Position numbers and translations under genes: made by a program
The notes under the pieces: generated by a model
Seen by the model: the letters and a program-made list of their open reading frames with translations, nothing else
What the model was told of the DNA's origin: nothing
Database searches by the model: none
Shown here: piece after piece, positions 26,715 to 35,663 of the stretch
Position numbering within the stretch: position 1 is the stretch's first letter
Layout: every line of letters begins with the position of its first letter
Origin: Pseudoalteromonas rubra
GTDB taxonomy: Bacteria > Pseudomonadota > Gammaproteobacteria > Enterobacterales > Alteromonadaceae
Direction: 5' to 3'
Length of the DNA stretch: 64,000 nucleotides
Assembly: GCF_000238295.3 (NCBI RefSeq)
Contig: NZ_AHCD03000020.1
Location: forward strand, 434,001 to 498,000

Positions 26715-28163
26715 TTGTCCTTTCGTACTATCACGCTTTCTACTTTGTGTCTGCTGGGCGCAGCGCAGGCTTTTGCCATGCCAACCGCTTTTTTGCCTTT
26801 GGGTAAAGACAATCTTCTGGAATATCAGATAGACCAGATGTTTGCATTGACAGGCACTACGCCAATGGCGAAGCCGTATCGCATAACCGAAATTAATAAA
26901 ACCTTGTCTCAGCTTGTGAAGGTTGACCCTGCATTGCATCAAAGCATTAAAACTCGACTTGCCCCTTATCTGGAAAGGGACGCAATTACACGTCGTGGTA
27001 TTAAGCTGCGGGTTGATTCCGGCGAAGTACAACAACTTGCCAATGACAGGGGCAATTACAGTAGTGAGTATGCTGAGTTATCGTTTGATGGGATCTGGCG
27101 CGGCAGTGATATGAGTCTGGTTCAGATTGGCGCAGAGTATCGTGTCGAGTCTGGTAAGGTGGTGCCTTACAATACCTTCTATGCGATAGGGGGAGATAAT
27201 TTACAATTGACACTGGGCTATAAAGAGCACTGGTTTTCGCCATTTAAACATGGTGCTCAGGTGTATTCAAACAATGCACAAGCGCCATTATCGGCCTCTT
27301 TGGGTCTGAATCTGCCATTGGATAATTGGTGGAACTTTGATTTTGAATTGTTTTACGCCGAGCTTGAGCATGTTGAAAAGGGCATTTTGTATCAAGGCAA
27401 ACGTCATGATGGTACGCCAAAATTGGCGGGTACTCATCTTAGTTTTGAACCACTTGAAAACTGGAAAATAGGCATCAACCGAATGATGCAGTTTGGCGGT
27501 GGACCAAGGGAAGTTGGCTTCAAAGATGTCTTAAAAGCCTACTTTGATCCCGCGGGCAACGACAATGTTGACAAGGTTGGGAGCTCAGATGAAGAACTTG
27601 GCGATCAGTGGGCAAGTATTACCTCTGTCGTTAAAACCAGCTGGTTGATGCCAGTAGAGTGGTATTTTGAGTATGGTGGCGAAGACACGAAAGACCACAA
27701 GAACTACCAGTTTGGCAACATCGCTTCTAACTTTGGTTTTTATCTACCAGCCCTGACGCAAGACCTGACATTCAGATATGAATATACCAATATGCATAGC
27801 CTGTGGTACCAGAACTATATTTACCCAACGCAAGGCAATACGATAGATGGGTTTGTTGTAGGTCATGCGGTGGCGAACCAGCGCACTCTTTACGATGGTG
27901 TACCTGGGAAAGGTCATTTGATCGAGGTGACTTATCGAGAAAACCTGGATTCAATGTGGCGCCTGGAGCTATCGACGGTCAAGAATAGCAACCGATTTGT
28001 CACTTTCGACAGAGTGCATTTACGAGACTACGAGCAGGCCAGACAACTTCAGCTTGCCAATACTCGGCGCATGTATGACAAGCAAGTAGAGACATCACTG
28101 ACCTACGGCAAAGATGTCTTTGGCGAAAGCTACACTTGGTTGTCTGTCAATGTATACTGGTAG
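26715..28163 (+). CDS. Wzi-family capsule assembly outer-membrane protein
   Basis: 482 residues from TTG 26715, chosen because AAAGG lies 7 nt upstream and it gives a clean signal peptide (SFRTITLSTLCLLGAAQAFA); an ATG at 26646 is in frame but adds 23 non-signal residues. The remainder is rich in alternating hydrophobic/aromatic beta-strands and ends in an aromatic residue (VNVYW), as outer-membrane barrels do. Wzi-family features include YNTFYAIGGDNLQLTLGYKE and the barrel strand NWKIGINRMMQFGGGPRE. Wzi-type lectin barrels attach capsular polysaccharide to the surface. It is divergent from waaA and precedes gmhA by about 90 bp. Confidence 0.88.
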   Translation: MSFRTITLSTLCLLGAAQAFAMPTAFLPLGKDNLLEYQIDQMFALTGTTPMAKPYRITEINKTLSQLVKVDPALHQSIKTRLAPYLERDAITRRGIKLRVDSGEVQQLANDRGNYSSEYAELSFDGIWRGSDMSLVQIGAEYRVESGKVVPYNTFYAIGGDNLQLTLGYKEHWFSPFKHGAQVYSNNAQAPLSASLGLNLPLDNWWNFDFELFYAELEHVEKGILYQGKRHDGTPKLAGTHLSFEPLENWKIGINRMMQFGGGPREVGFKDVLKAYFDPAGNDNVDKVGSSDEELGDQWASITSVVKTSWLMPVEWYFEYGGEDTKDHKNYQFGNIASNFGFYLPALTQDLTFRYEYTNMHSLWYQNYIYPTQGNTIDGFVVGHAVANQRTLYDGVPGKGHLIEVTYRENLDSMWRLELSTVKNSNRFVTFDRVHLRDYEQARQLQLANTRRMYDKQVETSLTYGKDVFGESYTWLSVNVYW

Positions 28164-28253
28164 TCTGACGCACAGCGTCACCATTTAATTTAACACGGGT
28201 TAGTTTTTGACTTTGTCACGATGACAGAGTCGCATTATTTATTAAGGATCACT

Positions 28254-28847
28254 ATGTCAATCAATGATCACATCAAACAAAGCTATCAGGCCAGCTTAGA
28301 GCGACATATGGCGTTGTTCGCAAAAATGGCTGATTATCACACTCAGTCCGTGGAATTACTGGCTGCCTGCAAAGCAACCTTAGAGGCAGGTGGCAAGGTG
28401 ATTTGGTTTGGTAATGGTGGCAGCGCGGCCGATGCTCAGCATTTGGCAGCCGAGTTTGTGGTCCGCTATAAACTCGAACGTGGTCCTCTGGCGTCGATTG
28501 CTTTGACGACTGATACCTCTATTTTAACGGCACACAGCAATGACTATCATTTCAATACGGTATTCGAACGCCAGGTGCAAGCGCTATGTAAACCACAAGA
28601 CTTGGTGATTGGCCTGACCACGTCAGGGACCAGTGAGAATATTAACCTGGCATTGCAGGCGGCCAATGACATTGGTGCGTTCACTGTGGCCTTGACCGGG
28701 CGCACGGGCGGTACTGTGAAAGACATTGCCAAGCTGCCAATTATCATCGACTTTGATGAGACCGCACGGATCCAGGAAGCCCATATGTTTATCGGGCATT
28801 GGTTATGTGAGGCAGTGGATATGGTAATTGCGGAGCAGTCGGCATGA
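28254..28847 (+). CDS. gmhA: phosphoheptose (sedoheptulose 7-phosphate) isomerase
   Basis: 197 residues from ATG 28254, preceded by AGGA. It isomerises sedoheptulose 7-phosphate to D-glycero-D-manno-heptose 7-phosphate, the first step of ADP-heptose synthesis. The SIS domain is visible as WFGNGGSAADAQHLAAEFV (about 50-68), LTTDTSILTAHSND, GLTTSGTSENI (phosphate loop) and the C-terminal QEAHMFIGHWLCEAVD. Its last four bases overlap the hldE start (ATGA), indicating coupled translation. Confidence 0.96.
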   Translation: MSINDHIKQSYQASLERHMALFAKMADYHTQSVELLAACKATLEAGGKVIWFGNGGSAADAQHLAAEFVVRYKLERGPLASIALTTDTSILTAHSNDYHFNTVFERQVQALCKPQDLVIGLTTSGTSENINLALQAANDIGAFTVALTGRTGGTVKDIAKLPIIIDFDETARIQEAHMFIGHWLCEAVDMVIAEQSA

Positions 28848-30289
28848 ATCTGAATGCACTGAGAAACTTAAACCAGGCGAAGGTCCTGGTGGTTGGTGAT
28901 GTGATGCTGGATCGTTACTGGCATGGTAATACAGGCCGTATTTCACCAGAAGCGCCTGTTCCCGTGGTCAAGGTGAGCAGCCTTGAAGATAAAGCGGGTG
29001 GGGCGGCGAATGTGGCGAAGAACATTGCTCACCTGGATGGCCAGGTTGGGTTGCTGGGCCTGATTGGTGAAGATGACAATGGTCGCCAGCTGGAGTCTAT
29101 TCTGGCAAAAGAACAAATTGCTTCACAACTCGTCAGTGTTGCGGAGTTGCCGACAATTGCCAAAATGCGTGTCATCAGTCGTCACCAGCAGGTCGTACGA
29201 TTAGACTTGGAAGAGCCCTTTGTGCAGTCTCACAGCCAACTGTTGCTGACGCGATTGGAACAAGTCATTAATGACTATGATTTTGTTCTATTTTCAGACT
29301 ATAACAAAGGTGCCTTAAGCTGCATCGAAGAAATGATTAGTGTGGCCAAGGTTGCGGGTAAAACGGTACTGATTGACCCTAAATCGTCTGATCTGACCCG
29401 TTATCGGGGCGCGGATTATATTACACCAAACCTCAATGAATTCCGTTTGGCCGGTGGTGATTCCAGCAGTGAAGAAGCTTTGACGGTGAGCGCCCGTAGT
29501 CTGATAAAGCAAGCAGGCATTGGCGCTATGCTTTTGACTCGTTCTGAACAGGGTATGTCCCTGATCACCCAGGATGAGAAGCATGATTTCGCAGCGCAGG
29601 TTCAGGAAGTCAGTGACGTTACCGGTGCGGGAGATACCGTTATTGCGACATTAACGACTATGTTGGGTGCTGGACTATCGCCCAGTGAAGCGGTAGAGCT
29701 TGCGAACTTAGCGGCGGGGATAGCGGTTGCTAAACTGGGCGCTGCTACTGTGACACCAGAAGAACTGAGCCGCAAACTGGGACAGTATTTGCGTCAGACT
29801 GGTGAGCATTATCAAACCCCGTATGAAGAAGTGCTTAAGCACATTGAATTTGCCAAACAAAATGGCGAAAAAATAGTGTTTACCAATGGCTGCTTCGACA
29901 TTCTGCATGCAGGCCATGTGCGTTATCTGGCACAAGCGAAAGCCAGAGGAGACCGGTTGGTGGTCGGGTTGAATAACGATGATTCAATTTCTCGTTTGAA
30001 AGGTCCTGAGCGTCCAATTAACCCCCTGAACGAGCGGGCTATGGTCCTGTCCGCTCTGGCTTCTGTCGACTGGGTGATCCCGTTTGGCAAAGAGAGTGAG
30101 GGTGACACACCGGCTAAGCTGATTGAACAGATCAGCCCGCACATACTGGTCAAAGGTGGCGACTACCAGGTATCTGAAATAGCAGGAGCAGATCATGTCC
30201 TTGCTATGGGAGGTCAGGTAGAAGTGTTAGCGTTTCTGGATGGTTGCTCAACCTCTAATATCATTGCGAAAGCAAGAGAGACAGAATAG
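28844..30289 (+). CDS. hldE: bifunctional heptose 7-phosphate kinase / heptose 1-phosphate adenylyltransferase
   Basis: 481 residues, full-length HldE/RfaE. Residues about 1-320 are a PfkB/ribokinase-type kinase (VVGDVMLDRYWHG, KAGGAANVAKNIA, DVTGAGDTVIATLTTML with the catalytic Asp) that phosphorylates heptose 7-P at C1. Residues about 343-481 are a nucleotidyltransferase (FTNGCFDILHAGHVRYL with the HxGH motif) that makes ADP-heptose. It overlaps gmhA, and gmhB lies 2 kb downstream, so all three ADP-heptose functions are close together. A strong terminator follows. Confidence 0.97.
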   Translation: MNLNALRNLNQAKVLVVGDVMLDRYWHGNTGRISPEAPVPVVKVSSLEDKAGGAANVAKNIAHLDGQVGLLGLIGEDDNGRQLESILAKEQIASQLVSVAELPTIAKMRVISRHQQVVRLDLEEPFVQSHSQLLLTRLEQVINDYDFVLFSDYNKGALSCIEEMISVAKVAGKTVLIDPKSSDLTRYRGADYITPNLNEFRLAGGDSSSEEALTVSARSLIKQAGIGAMLLTRSEQGMSLITQDEKHDFAAQVQEVSDVTGAGDTVIATLTTMLGAGLSPSEAVELANLAAGIAVAKLGAATVTPEELSRKLGQYLRQTGEHYQTPYEEVLKHIEFAKQNGEKIVFTNGCFDILHAGHVRYLAQAKARGDRLVVGLNNDDSISRLKGPERPINPLNERAMVLSALASVDWVIPFGKESEGDTPAKLIEQISPHILVKGGDYQVSEIAGADHVLAMGGQVEVLAFLDGCSTSNIIAKARETE

Positions 30290-30308
30290 CGACCTCTGAC
30301 GATACAAG

Positions 30309-30335
30309 AAGCCGGTTTTAAACCGGCTTTTTTTT
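30309..30335. terminator. terminator between hldE and kdkA
   Basis: Perfect stem AAGCCGGTTT / AAACCGGCTT (10 bp, 1-nt centre) followed by eight T. It serves hldE and overlaps the 3' end of the minus-strand kdkA. Confidence 0.92.
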
Positions 30336-31052
30336 CATCTCACTTTGATAGGCATCGATAAAGCTTTGCCAGTCTTGTGGTGGACAAAAGAACTGCGCAG
30401 AGCGGTTAGCTTCTTTTTTAAGTGAGCGTGCGAGACGGTCAATATTGGCCATCTGCCATTCTTTTGCAGGCGTTTTTAACGCACCTTTGTCGAAATCAAT
30501 GAGGTACACTTCCCCGCAATCATCGAACAGAATATTGTTGCAGTTTAAATCATCGTGATAGGCGCCTGCGTGATGAAAGCGCGCCAGCGTGGCAGCAACC
30601 TGCTGCCAGTCTTGTGCACTGAGTGGCGCCGACTGTAGCCGTTCACACAGACTTTGTGCACCAGAGATGGCATGTGTCAGGATATCGGCGCGATAAATCC
30701 CCGCTGATACGGTTACTTTGGCACCCAAAGGGGTGGGGACTGGCAAGCCTAAGTCGGCGAGTTGGTTCAGCAGGTGTAGTTCGAGGTATACCCGGGTGTT
30801 CTTGAGGCCTGTAAACAGGTATTGATCTTTGAGTAACTTACCAATTAACCCGCCACGCCAGTAGTGTTTGAGAACAGCAATATCCTGGTTGGTATAGCGT
30901 ACGAACCAGGCTGCTGCACGACCTTGTTTTGAGGTCACAACGGCATTATTCCGCTGCCAGAATGCCATGTCGAACCAGTCCAGAGATAAAGTATCTGGCG
31001 TATGGTTGGTGCGCAACAAGTAGTGATTATGATGTTGTTCAATTTTTAGCAT
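30318..31052 (-). CDS. kdkA: Kdo kinase (3-deoxy-D-manno-octulosonic acid kinase)
   Basis: 244 residues from ATG 31052; the open frame begins at 31133 (271 residues) but the upstream part looks unlike the family. KdkA phosphorylates the Kdo residue of LPS at position 4, typical of organisms with a single phosphorylated Kdo. The eukaryotic-kinase-like motifs are visible: HYWRGGLIGKLLKDQY, YRADILTHAI, the catalytic loop YHDDLNCNNILFDD (near 165) and the metal-binding DFDKG. The gene diverges from the heptosyltransferase gene. Confidence 0.92.
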   Translation of the reverse strand: MLKIEQHHNHYLLRTNHTPDTLSLDWFDMAFWQRNNAVVTSKQGRAAAWFVRYTNQDIAVLKHYWRGGLIGKLLKDQYLFTGLKNTRVYLELHLLNQLADLGLPVPTPLGAKVTVSAGIYRADILTHAISGAQSLCERLQSAPLSAQDWQQVAATLARFHHAGAYHDDLNCNNILFDDCGEVYLIDFDKGALKTPAKEWQMANIDRLARSLKKEANRSAQFFCPPQDWQSFIDAYQSEMKKKPV

Positions 31053-31127
31053 GACCGAATAATAGCAGGGGCTGAATGGATAAACGCCCAGTGTAACGGC
31101 TTTTGTTGTCAGGGAGAATCTCATAGG

Positions 31128-32231
31128 TTGCAAAATAGTGGGTTTTATTTAAGATCGGGTGCTTATTTTCAGTTACAGGCGAAATGTGTGTCTCAGGCAA
31201 TTTCTTCCATTTGTATTCTCCGGCTTTCGGCCATCGGTGATGTGTGTCATGCCGTCGCGGCTGTACAGGCTATCCAGCGTGCGCACCCACAGGCGAAAAT
31301 AACCTGGGTTATAGGCAAGGTTGAAGCTATGCTGTTAGCCGATTTGCCTGGGGTTGAGTTTGTTGTCTTTGACAAGAAACAAGGTAAAGCGGCATTTAAA
31401 CAGCTTAAAGCACGGTTTAAAGGGCACAGGTTTGATGTGCTTTTGCATATGCAAGTGGCGTTTCGTGCCAATCTGGCGGCGCGTTGTATCCCGGCTAAAG
31501 TCAAAATTGGGTTTGATAAAGGGCGCTCTAAGGAGTTTCACTCGCTGGTGATTAATCAGCGCATTGAGTCACAGCGGGAACCGCATGTGCTGGAAGGTTT
31601 TCAGAACTTTGCCCGGGCAATAGGCGCTGAATGTGGCGCGCCAAGTTGGGACATGCCCGTTAGCGATGAAGATAAACGAGAAGCACAAGCTTTGCTTACC
31701 GGGCTGTCACGTATCTTTGTGATTTCTCCTGCTGCCAGCAAGGCGGAGCGAAACTGGTTACCTGAGCGCTATGCTGCGCTGGCTGAACATGCTGCGGAAC
31801 AAGGTTTTAGTGTGGTTCTGACTGGGGGACCAACTGAACTGGAGCGTAACCTGAGTGACGCTATCATTGCGCATGCAAAGTGCGATATCACCAACCTGGT
31901 TGGTAAAACCAAATTAAAAACCTTGCTGTGTGTGTTGGCGCAGGCACAGCTGGTTCTGGCACCGGATACCGGGCCCGCCCATATGGCGGTGACAGTCGGC
32001 ACGCCGGTCATTGGTTTGTATGCGCACTCCAATCCTAAGCGCACTGGTCCGTATTTGTATCAGGACTATGTGGTTGAGGTCTATCATGACAACCTGATGG
32101 CGCAAAAGGGCAAAAATGCACAGCAACTCAAATGGGGCACACGTATGAAGGGCAGCGACCTGATGCGCCAAATTTCGATTGAACGGGTGACACAGATGTT
32201 CGATAAGGTAGTAAAGCAGGAACAGTTATGA
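31128..32231 (+). CDS. glycosyltransferase family 9 (heptosyltransferase-like)
   Basis: Up to 367 residues from TTG 31128; a GTG at 31188 gives a start closer to the first strand SSICILRLSAIGDVCHA, as usual for the family. GT9 enzymes transfer heptose from ADP-heptose to the LPS inner core. The N-terminal nucleotide fold carries RLSAIGDVCH, and the C-terminal ADP-heptose pocket has SPAASKAERNWLPERYA, VLTGGPTELE and APDTGPAHMAVTVGTPVIGL (near 280). Which core position it serves (WaaC, WaaF or other) cannot be told. It overlaps gmhB by four bases, giving an operon that makes and uses heptose. Confidence 0.9.
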   Translation: MQNSGFYLRSGAYFQLQAKCVSQAISSICILRLSAIGDVCHAVAAVQAIQRAHPQAKITWVIGKVEAMLLADLPGVEFVVFDKKQGKAAFKQLKARFKGHRFDVLLHMQVAFRANLAARCIPAKVKIGFDKGRSKEFHSLVINQRIESQREPHVLEGFQNFARAIGAECGAPSWDMPVSDEDKREAQALLTGLSRIFVISPAASKAERNWLPERYAALAEHAAEQGFSVVLTGGPTELERNLSDAIIAHAKCDITNLVGKTKLKTLLCVLAQAQLVLAPDTGPAHMAVTVGTPVIGLYAHSNPKRTGPYLYQDYVVEVYHDNLMAQKGKNAQQLKWGTRMKGSDLMRQISIERVTQMFDKVVKQEQL

Positions 32232-32785
32232 CACACAAAGCCGTATTTCTGGACAGAGACGGGGTGATCAATCAGGATCATGCCTACGTGCATAAAATTG
32301 AAGACTTTGAGTTTATCGAAGGCGTGTTTGAGGCTTGCTATCAGTTTCAGGCAATGGGCTACAAACTGATCGTGGTGACTAATCAGTCAGGTATCGGCCG
32401 GGGATACTATGACGAAGCCCAGTTTGCGCAACTGACAGACTGGATGTGCCAGCAGTTTCAGGCTCATGGTGTCACCATTGATGGAGTCTATTTTTGCCCC
32501 CACCATCCGCATAAAGCACAGCCGCCTTATCAGCGTGAGTGTACGTGTCGTAAACCCAACCCCGGTATGCTTTTAGAAGCCATTGAAGCACATAACATTG
32601 ACCCAAGACAAAGTGTTATGGTGGGTGATAAGGGGTCGGATATTCAGGCGGCATTGGCTGCGGGAGTTGGTACTAAAATACTGGTTGAGTCGGGACAGAC
32701 TTTCAGTGAACAAGTACGCGACTCAGCAGACTATGTGTGTGGATCATTATATCAGGCACTTGATCTGCCTCCGTTTATCTCATAA
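32228..32785 (+). CDS. gmhB: D-glycero-beta-D-manno-heptose 1,7-bisphosphate 7-phosphatase
   Basis: 185 residues, a HAD-superfamily phosphatase. Motif I FLDRDGVIN (about 7-15), motif II VVTNQSGIGRG, the zinc-binding loop with CPHHPHK and ECTCRKPNPG (about 90-112), and motif IV MVGDKGSDIQAA are present. It removes the 7-phosphate of heptose 1,7-bisphosphate between the two HldE reactions. It overlaps the GT9 gene (ATGA). Confidence 0.96.
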   Translation: MTHKAVFLDRDGVINQDHAYVHKIEDFEFIEGVFEACYQFQAMGYKLIVVTNQSGIGRGYYDEAQFAQLTDWMCQQFQAHGVTIDGVYFCPHHPHKAQPPYQRECTCRKPNPGMLLEAIEAHNIDPRQSVMVGDKGSDIQAALAAGVGTKILVESGQTFSEQVRDSADYVCGSLYQALDLPPFIS

Positions 32786-32877
32786 GCGTTTACAAAGCGT
32801 CTGCGAACAAGATAATCACAATCCGTGCATTTAAGGTGCGAACCTTTTAAAATATAAGCAACGAATTTTATGACACA

Positions 32878-32932
32878 GCCGATATTGAGCATAAAGGATA
32901 TCGGCATTTTAGTGTGTGCCAGGGGCACACAC
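32878..32932 (+). promoter_or_regulatory. two tandem hairpins in the kbl leader
   Basis: GCCGATAT (32878-32885) / ATATCGGC (32898-32905), 8 bp with a 12-nt loop, and GTGTGTGCC (32912-32920) / GGCACACAC (32924-32932), 9 bp with a 3-nt loop. Both are perfect and lie 26-80 nt before the kbl start. There is no T run, so they are not simple terminators. A regulatory leader or mRNA stabiliser is inferred. Confidence 0.5.
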
Positions 32933-32957
32933 CCCGTGCAACTAATGGAGACTCCCG

Positions 32958-34154
32958 ATGAGAGCAGCGGCATTTTTTAGCCAGCTTCAGCAACAGATTG
33001 AAGAAGTAAAAGCTGAGGGTTTATACAAGAAAGAGCGTGTGATCACGTCTCAGCAGCAAGCAGAAATTGCAGTATCAACTGGCGAAAGTGTTATTAACTT
33101 CTGTGCCAACAACTATCTTGGTCTGGCTAATCACCCGGATTTGATTGCGGCTGCTCAGGGTGGCCTGGATGAGCACGGGTTTGGTGTCGCGTCTGTACGT
33201 TTTATCTGTGGTACTCAGGATATCCATAAAACACTGGAAGCCAAAGTCAGTGAGTTCCTGCAAACTGAAGATACCATCTTGTACTCTTCTTGCTTTGATG
33301 CCAATGCAGGCCTGTTCGAAACCATTTTAGGCCCTGAAGATGCCATTATTTCGGATTCACTGAATCACGCATCTATCATTGATGGCGTGCGCCTGTGTAA
33401 AGCGAAACGTTTCCGTTACGCCAATAATGACATGGCAGATCTTGAGAAGCAGCTGATCGCTGCTGACGAAGCCGGCGTGAAAACTAAACTGATTGCGACC
33501 GATGGTGTGTTCTCAATGGACGGGGTGATTTGTAACCTGTCTGAGCTGTGCGATCTGGCAGATAAGTACGATGCGTTGGTCATGGTTGATGATTCGCACG
33601 CAGTCGGTTTTGTAGGCGAAAATGGCCGTGGTACGCCAGAGTATTGTGGCGTGATGGATCGAGTTGACATCATTACGGGTACTTTGGGTAAAGCGCTGGG
33701 CGGTGCGTCAGGCGGTTATACTTCTGGTAAAAAAGAAATTGTTGAGTGGCTGCGTCAGCGTTCACGCCCTTATTTGTTCTCCAACTCACTGGCCCCGTCT
33801 ATCGTGACTGCGTCAATCAAAGTGCTGGACATGATGAAAGAAGGTGAGGCACTGCGTAACAAGCTGTGGGAAAATGCTGCACACTTCCGCAGTAAAATGG
33901 AAGCGGCAGGCTTCACCTGTGCCGGTAAAGATCATGCGATTATTCCTGTCATGCTGGGCGATGCAAAAGTGGCCTCTGATATGGCGGACCGCTTATTGGC
34001 CGAAGGCATTTATGTGATCGGCTTCTCATATCCGGTTGTGCCTAAAGGTCAGGCACGTATCCGTACTCAGATCTCTGCGGCGCATACCACAGAGCAGCTG
34101 GACAAGGCAATTGATGCCTTTATTCGCATTGGTAAAGAACTGGGCGTGATTTAA
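32958..34154 (+). CDS. kbl: glycine C-acetyltransferase (2-amino-3-ketobutyrate CoA ligase)
   Basis: 398 residues, matching E. coli Kbl (398). It is a PLP-dependent alpha-oxoamine synthase that splits 2-amino-3-ketobutyrate with CoA to glycine and acetyl-CoA. Family features are NFCANNYLGLANHP, GFGVASVRFICGTQ, DSLNHASIIDG, DDSHAVGFVG and the PLP-lysine segment TGTLGKALGGASGGY (about 238-252). It precedes tdh, which produces its substrate from threonine. GGAG lies before the ATG. Confidence 0.97.
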   Translation: MRAAAFFSQLQQQIEEVKAEGLYKKERVITSQQQAEIAVSTGESVINFCANNYLGLANHPDLIAAAQGGLDEHGFGVASVRFICGTQDIHKTLEAKVSEFLQTEDTILYSSCFDANAGLFETILGPEDAIISDSLNHASIIDGVRLCKAKRFRYANNDMADLEKQLIAADEAGVKTKLIATDGVFSMDGVICNLSELCDLADKYDALVMVDDSHAVGFVGENGRGTPEYCGVMDRVDIITGTLGKALGGASGGYTSGKKEIVEWLRQRSRPYLFSNSLAPSIVTASIKVLDMMKEGEALRNKLWENAAHFRSKMEAAGFTCAGKDHAIIPVMLGDAKVASDMADRLLAEGIYVIGFSYPVVPKGQARIRTQISAAHTTEQLDKAIDAFIRIGKELGVI

Positions 34155-34163
34155 TCACTGCCC

Positions 34164-34211
34164 CACAGCCAGGGCTGTGAGCGATTTTTAACGCAAGCTG
34201 ATGGCTTGCGT
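34164..34211 (+). promoter_or_regulatory. two intercistronic hairpins between kbl and tdh
   Basis: CACAGCC (34164-34170) / GGCTGTG (34173-34179), followed after a few bases by five T, then ACGCAAGC (34191-34198) / GCTTGCGT (34204-34211). The 78-bp gap between the genes could cause partial termination or processing that sets the kbl:tdh ratio. Confidence 0.45.
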
Positions 34212-34232
34212 GTTTCTAATGAGTGAAAACAC

Positions 34233-35258
34233 ATGAAAGCACTATCCAAGTTAAAAGCAGAAGAAGGGATTTGGATGACGGATGCGCCCAAACCGGAAGT
34301 TGGGCATAACGATCTGCTGATCAAAATCCGTAAAACCGCCATTTGCGGTACTGATGTACACATTTACAAATGGGATGAATGGGCACAAAACACCATTCCA
34401 ACACCTATGGTCGTTGGGCACGAATATGTCGGTGAAGTTGTCGATATGGGTCAGGAAGTACGTGGCTTTGACATTGGCGACCGCGTATCTGGTGAAGGCC
34501 ACATTACTTGTGGCCATTGCCGTAACTGCCGGGCTGGTCGTGTACATTTGTGCCGTAACACCATAGGCGTGGGTGTCAATCGGGAAGGGTCGTTCGCAGA
34601 ATACCTGGTGATCCCTGCATACAACGCGTTTAAGATCCCGGATAACATCTCAGATGAACTGGCATCTATCTTTGACCCGTTTGGTAATGCTGTACACACT
34701 GCTTTGTCTTTTGACCTGGTGGGTGAAGATGTTCTGATCACAGGTGCAGGCCCAATTGGGATTATGGCCGCTGCTGTTGCCAAGCATGTGGGCGCACGTC
34801 ATGTTGTGATCACCGACGTAAATGAATATCGTCTGGAGCTGGCTCGTAAAATGGGCGCAACGCGCGCTGTAAACGTGGCTGAAGAGCAACTTGAAGATGT
34901 GATGACTGAGTTAGGCATGACAGAAGGGTTTGATATCGGCCTGGAAATGTCGGGTGTGCCTGTGGCCTTCAATAGCATGCTGAACAACATGAACCATGGC
35001 GGTAAAATTGCCATGCTGGGTATTCCACCAAGCGACATGGCTGTTGACTGGAATCAGGTGATCTTCAAAGGGTTAGTGATCAAAGGTATTTATGGTCGCG
35101 AGATGTTTGAAACCTGGTATAAGATGGCCAGCCTGATCCAGTCGGGTCTGAATTTAGACCCGATCATCACACACCAGTTCCATGTTGATGAATTCCAGCA
35201 GGGCTTTGATACGATGATCTCTGGTCAATCGGGTAAAGTGATCTTAAACTGGGATTAA
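34233..35258 (+). CDS. tdh: L-threonine 3-dehydrogenase
   Basis: 341 residues, identical in length to E. coli Tdh. It is a zinc-dependent medium-chain dehydrogenase oxidising threonine to 2-amino-3-ketobutyrate with NAD. The catalytic zinc region is KTAICGTDVHIY (Cys near 38) and VVGHEYVGEV. The structural zinc loop is CGHCRNCRAGRVHLC (about 93-107). The NAD-binding fold has GAGPIGIMAAAVA (near 171). With kbl it forms the threonine-to-glycine pathway. Confidence 0.97.
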   Translation: MKALSKLKAEEGIWMTDAPKPEVGHNDLLIKIRKTAICGTDVHIYKWDEWAQNTIPTPMVVGHEYVGEVVDMGQEVRGFDIGDRVSGEGHITCGHCRNCRAGRVHLCRNTIGVGVNREGSFAEYLVIPAYNAFKIPDNISDELASIFDPFGNAVHTALSFDLVGEDVLITGAGPIGIMAAAVAKHVGARHVVITDVNEYRLELARKMGATRAVNVAEEQLEDVMTELGMTEGFDIGLEMSGVPVAFNSMLNNMNHGGKIAMLGIPPSDMAVDWNQVIFKGLVIKGIYGREMFETWYKMASLIQSGLNLDPIITHQFHVDEFQQGFDTMISGQSGKVILNWD

Positions 35259-35278
35259 GGTCTACATGATCCTGTTTT

Positions 35279-35318
35279 AAAACACCTCGGGTCCGTGACC
35301 ATTAACGAGGTGTTTTTT
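35279..35318 (+). terminator. intrinsic terminator after tdh
   Basis: Stem AAAACACCTCG (35279-35289) / CGAGGTGTTTT (35306-35316) with six T at its end. Confidence 0.88.
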
Positions 35319-35345
35319 GTGTCTGCTTATTAATTAGAGAGTACT

Positions 35346-35663
35346 ATGAGTTTTAAACATATTTCAGTCGCCCAAACCAAAGAAATGCTGGCGCAATCTG
35401 AGCTGGTCATTGCCGATATCCGTGATGCTAACTCGTTTGCGCAAGGACACATTCCGGGGGCGGAGCATTTGTCGAATGATAACCTGGGACACTTTTTACA
35501 GGAAAAAGAGTTTGAACACCCAATTATCGTGGTGTGCTATCACGGGATCAGCTCTCAGGGTGCTGCGAATTACCTGGTTGAGCAAGGGTTTGAAGAGGTA
35601 TACAGCATGGATGGGGGGTTCACTCAGTGGGCGCAAGAACTCCCGGATAGCGTGGCAAAATGA
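35346..35663 (+). CDS. glpE: thiosulfate sulfurtransferase (single-domain rhodanese)
   Basis: 105 residues, single rhodanese domain like E. coli GlpE (108). It transfers sulfane sulfur from thiosulfate to cyanide or thiols. The conserved IADIRDANSFAQGHIPGA precedes the active-site loop VVCYHGISSQGA (catalytic Cys near 65). The gene overlaps the next gene by four bases (ATGA), the glpE-glpG pairing seen in enterobacteria; the usual glpR neighbour is absent. Confidence 0.95.
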   Translation: MSFKHISVAQTKEMLAQSELVIADIRDANSFAQGHIPGAEHLSNDNLGHFLQEKEFEHPIIVVCYHGISSQGAANYLVEQGFEEVYSMDGGFTQWAQELPDSVAK

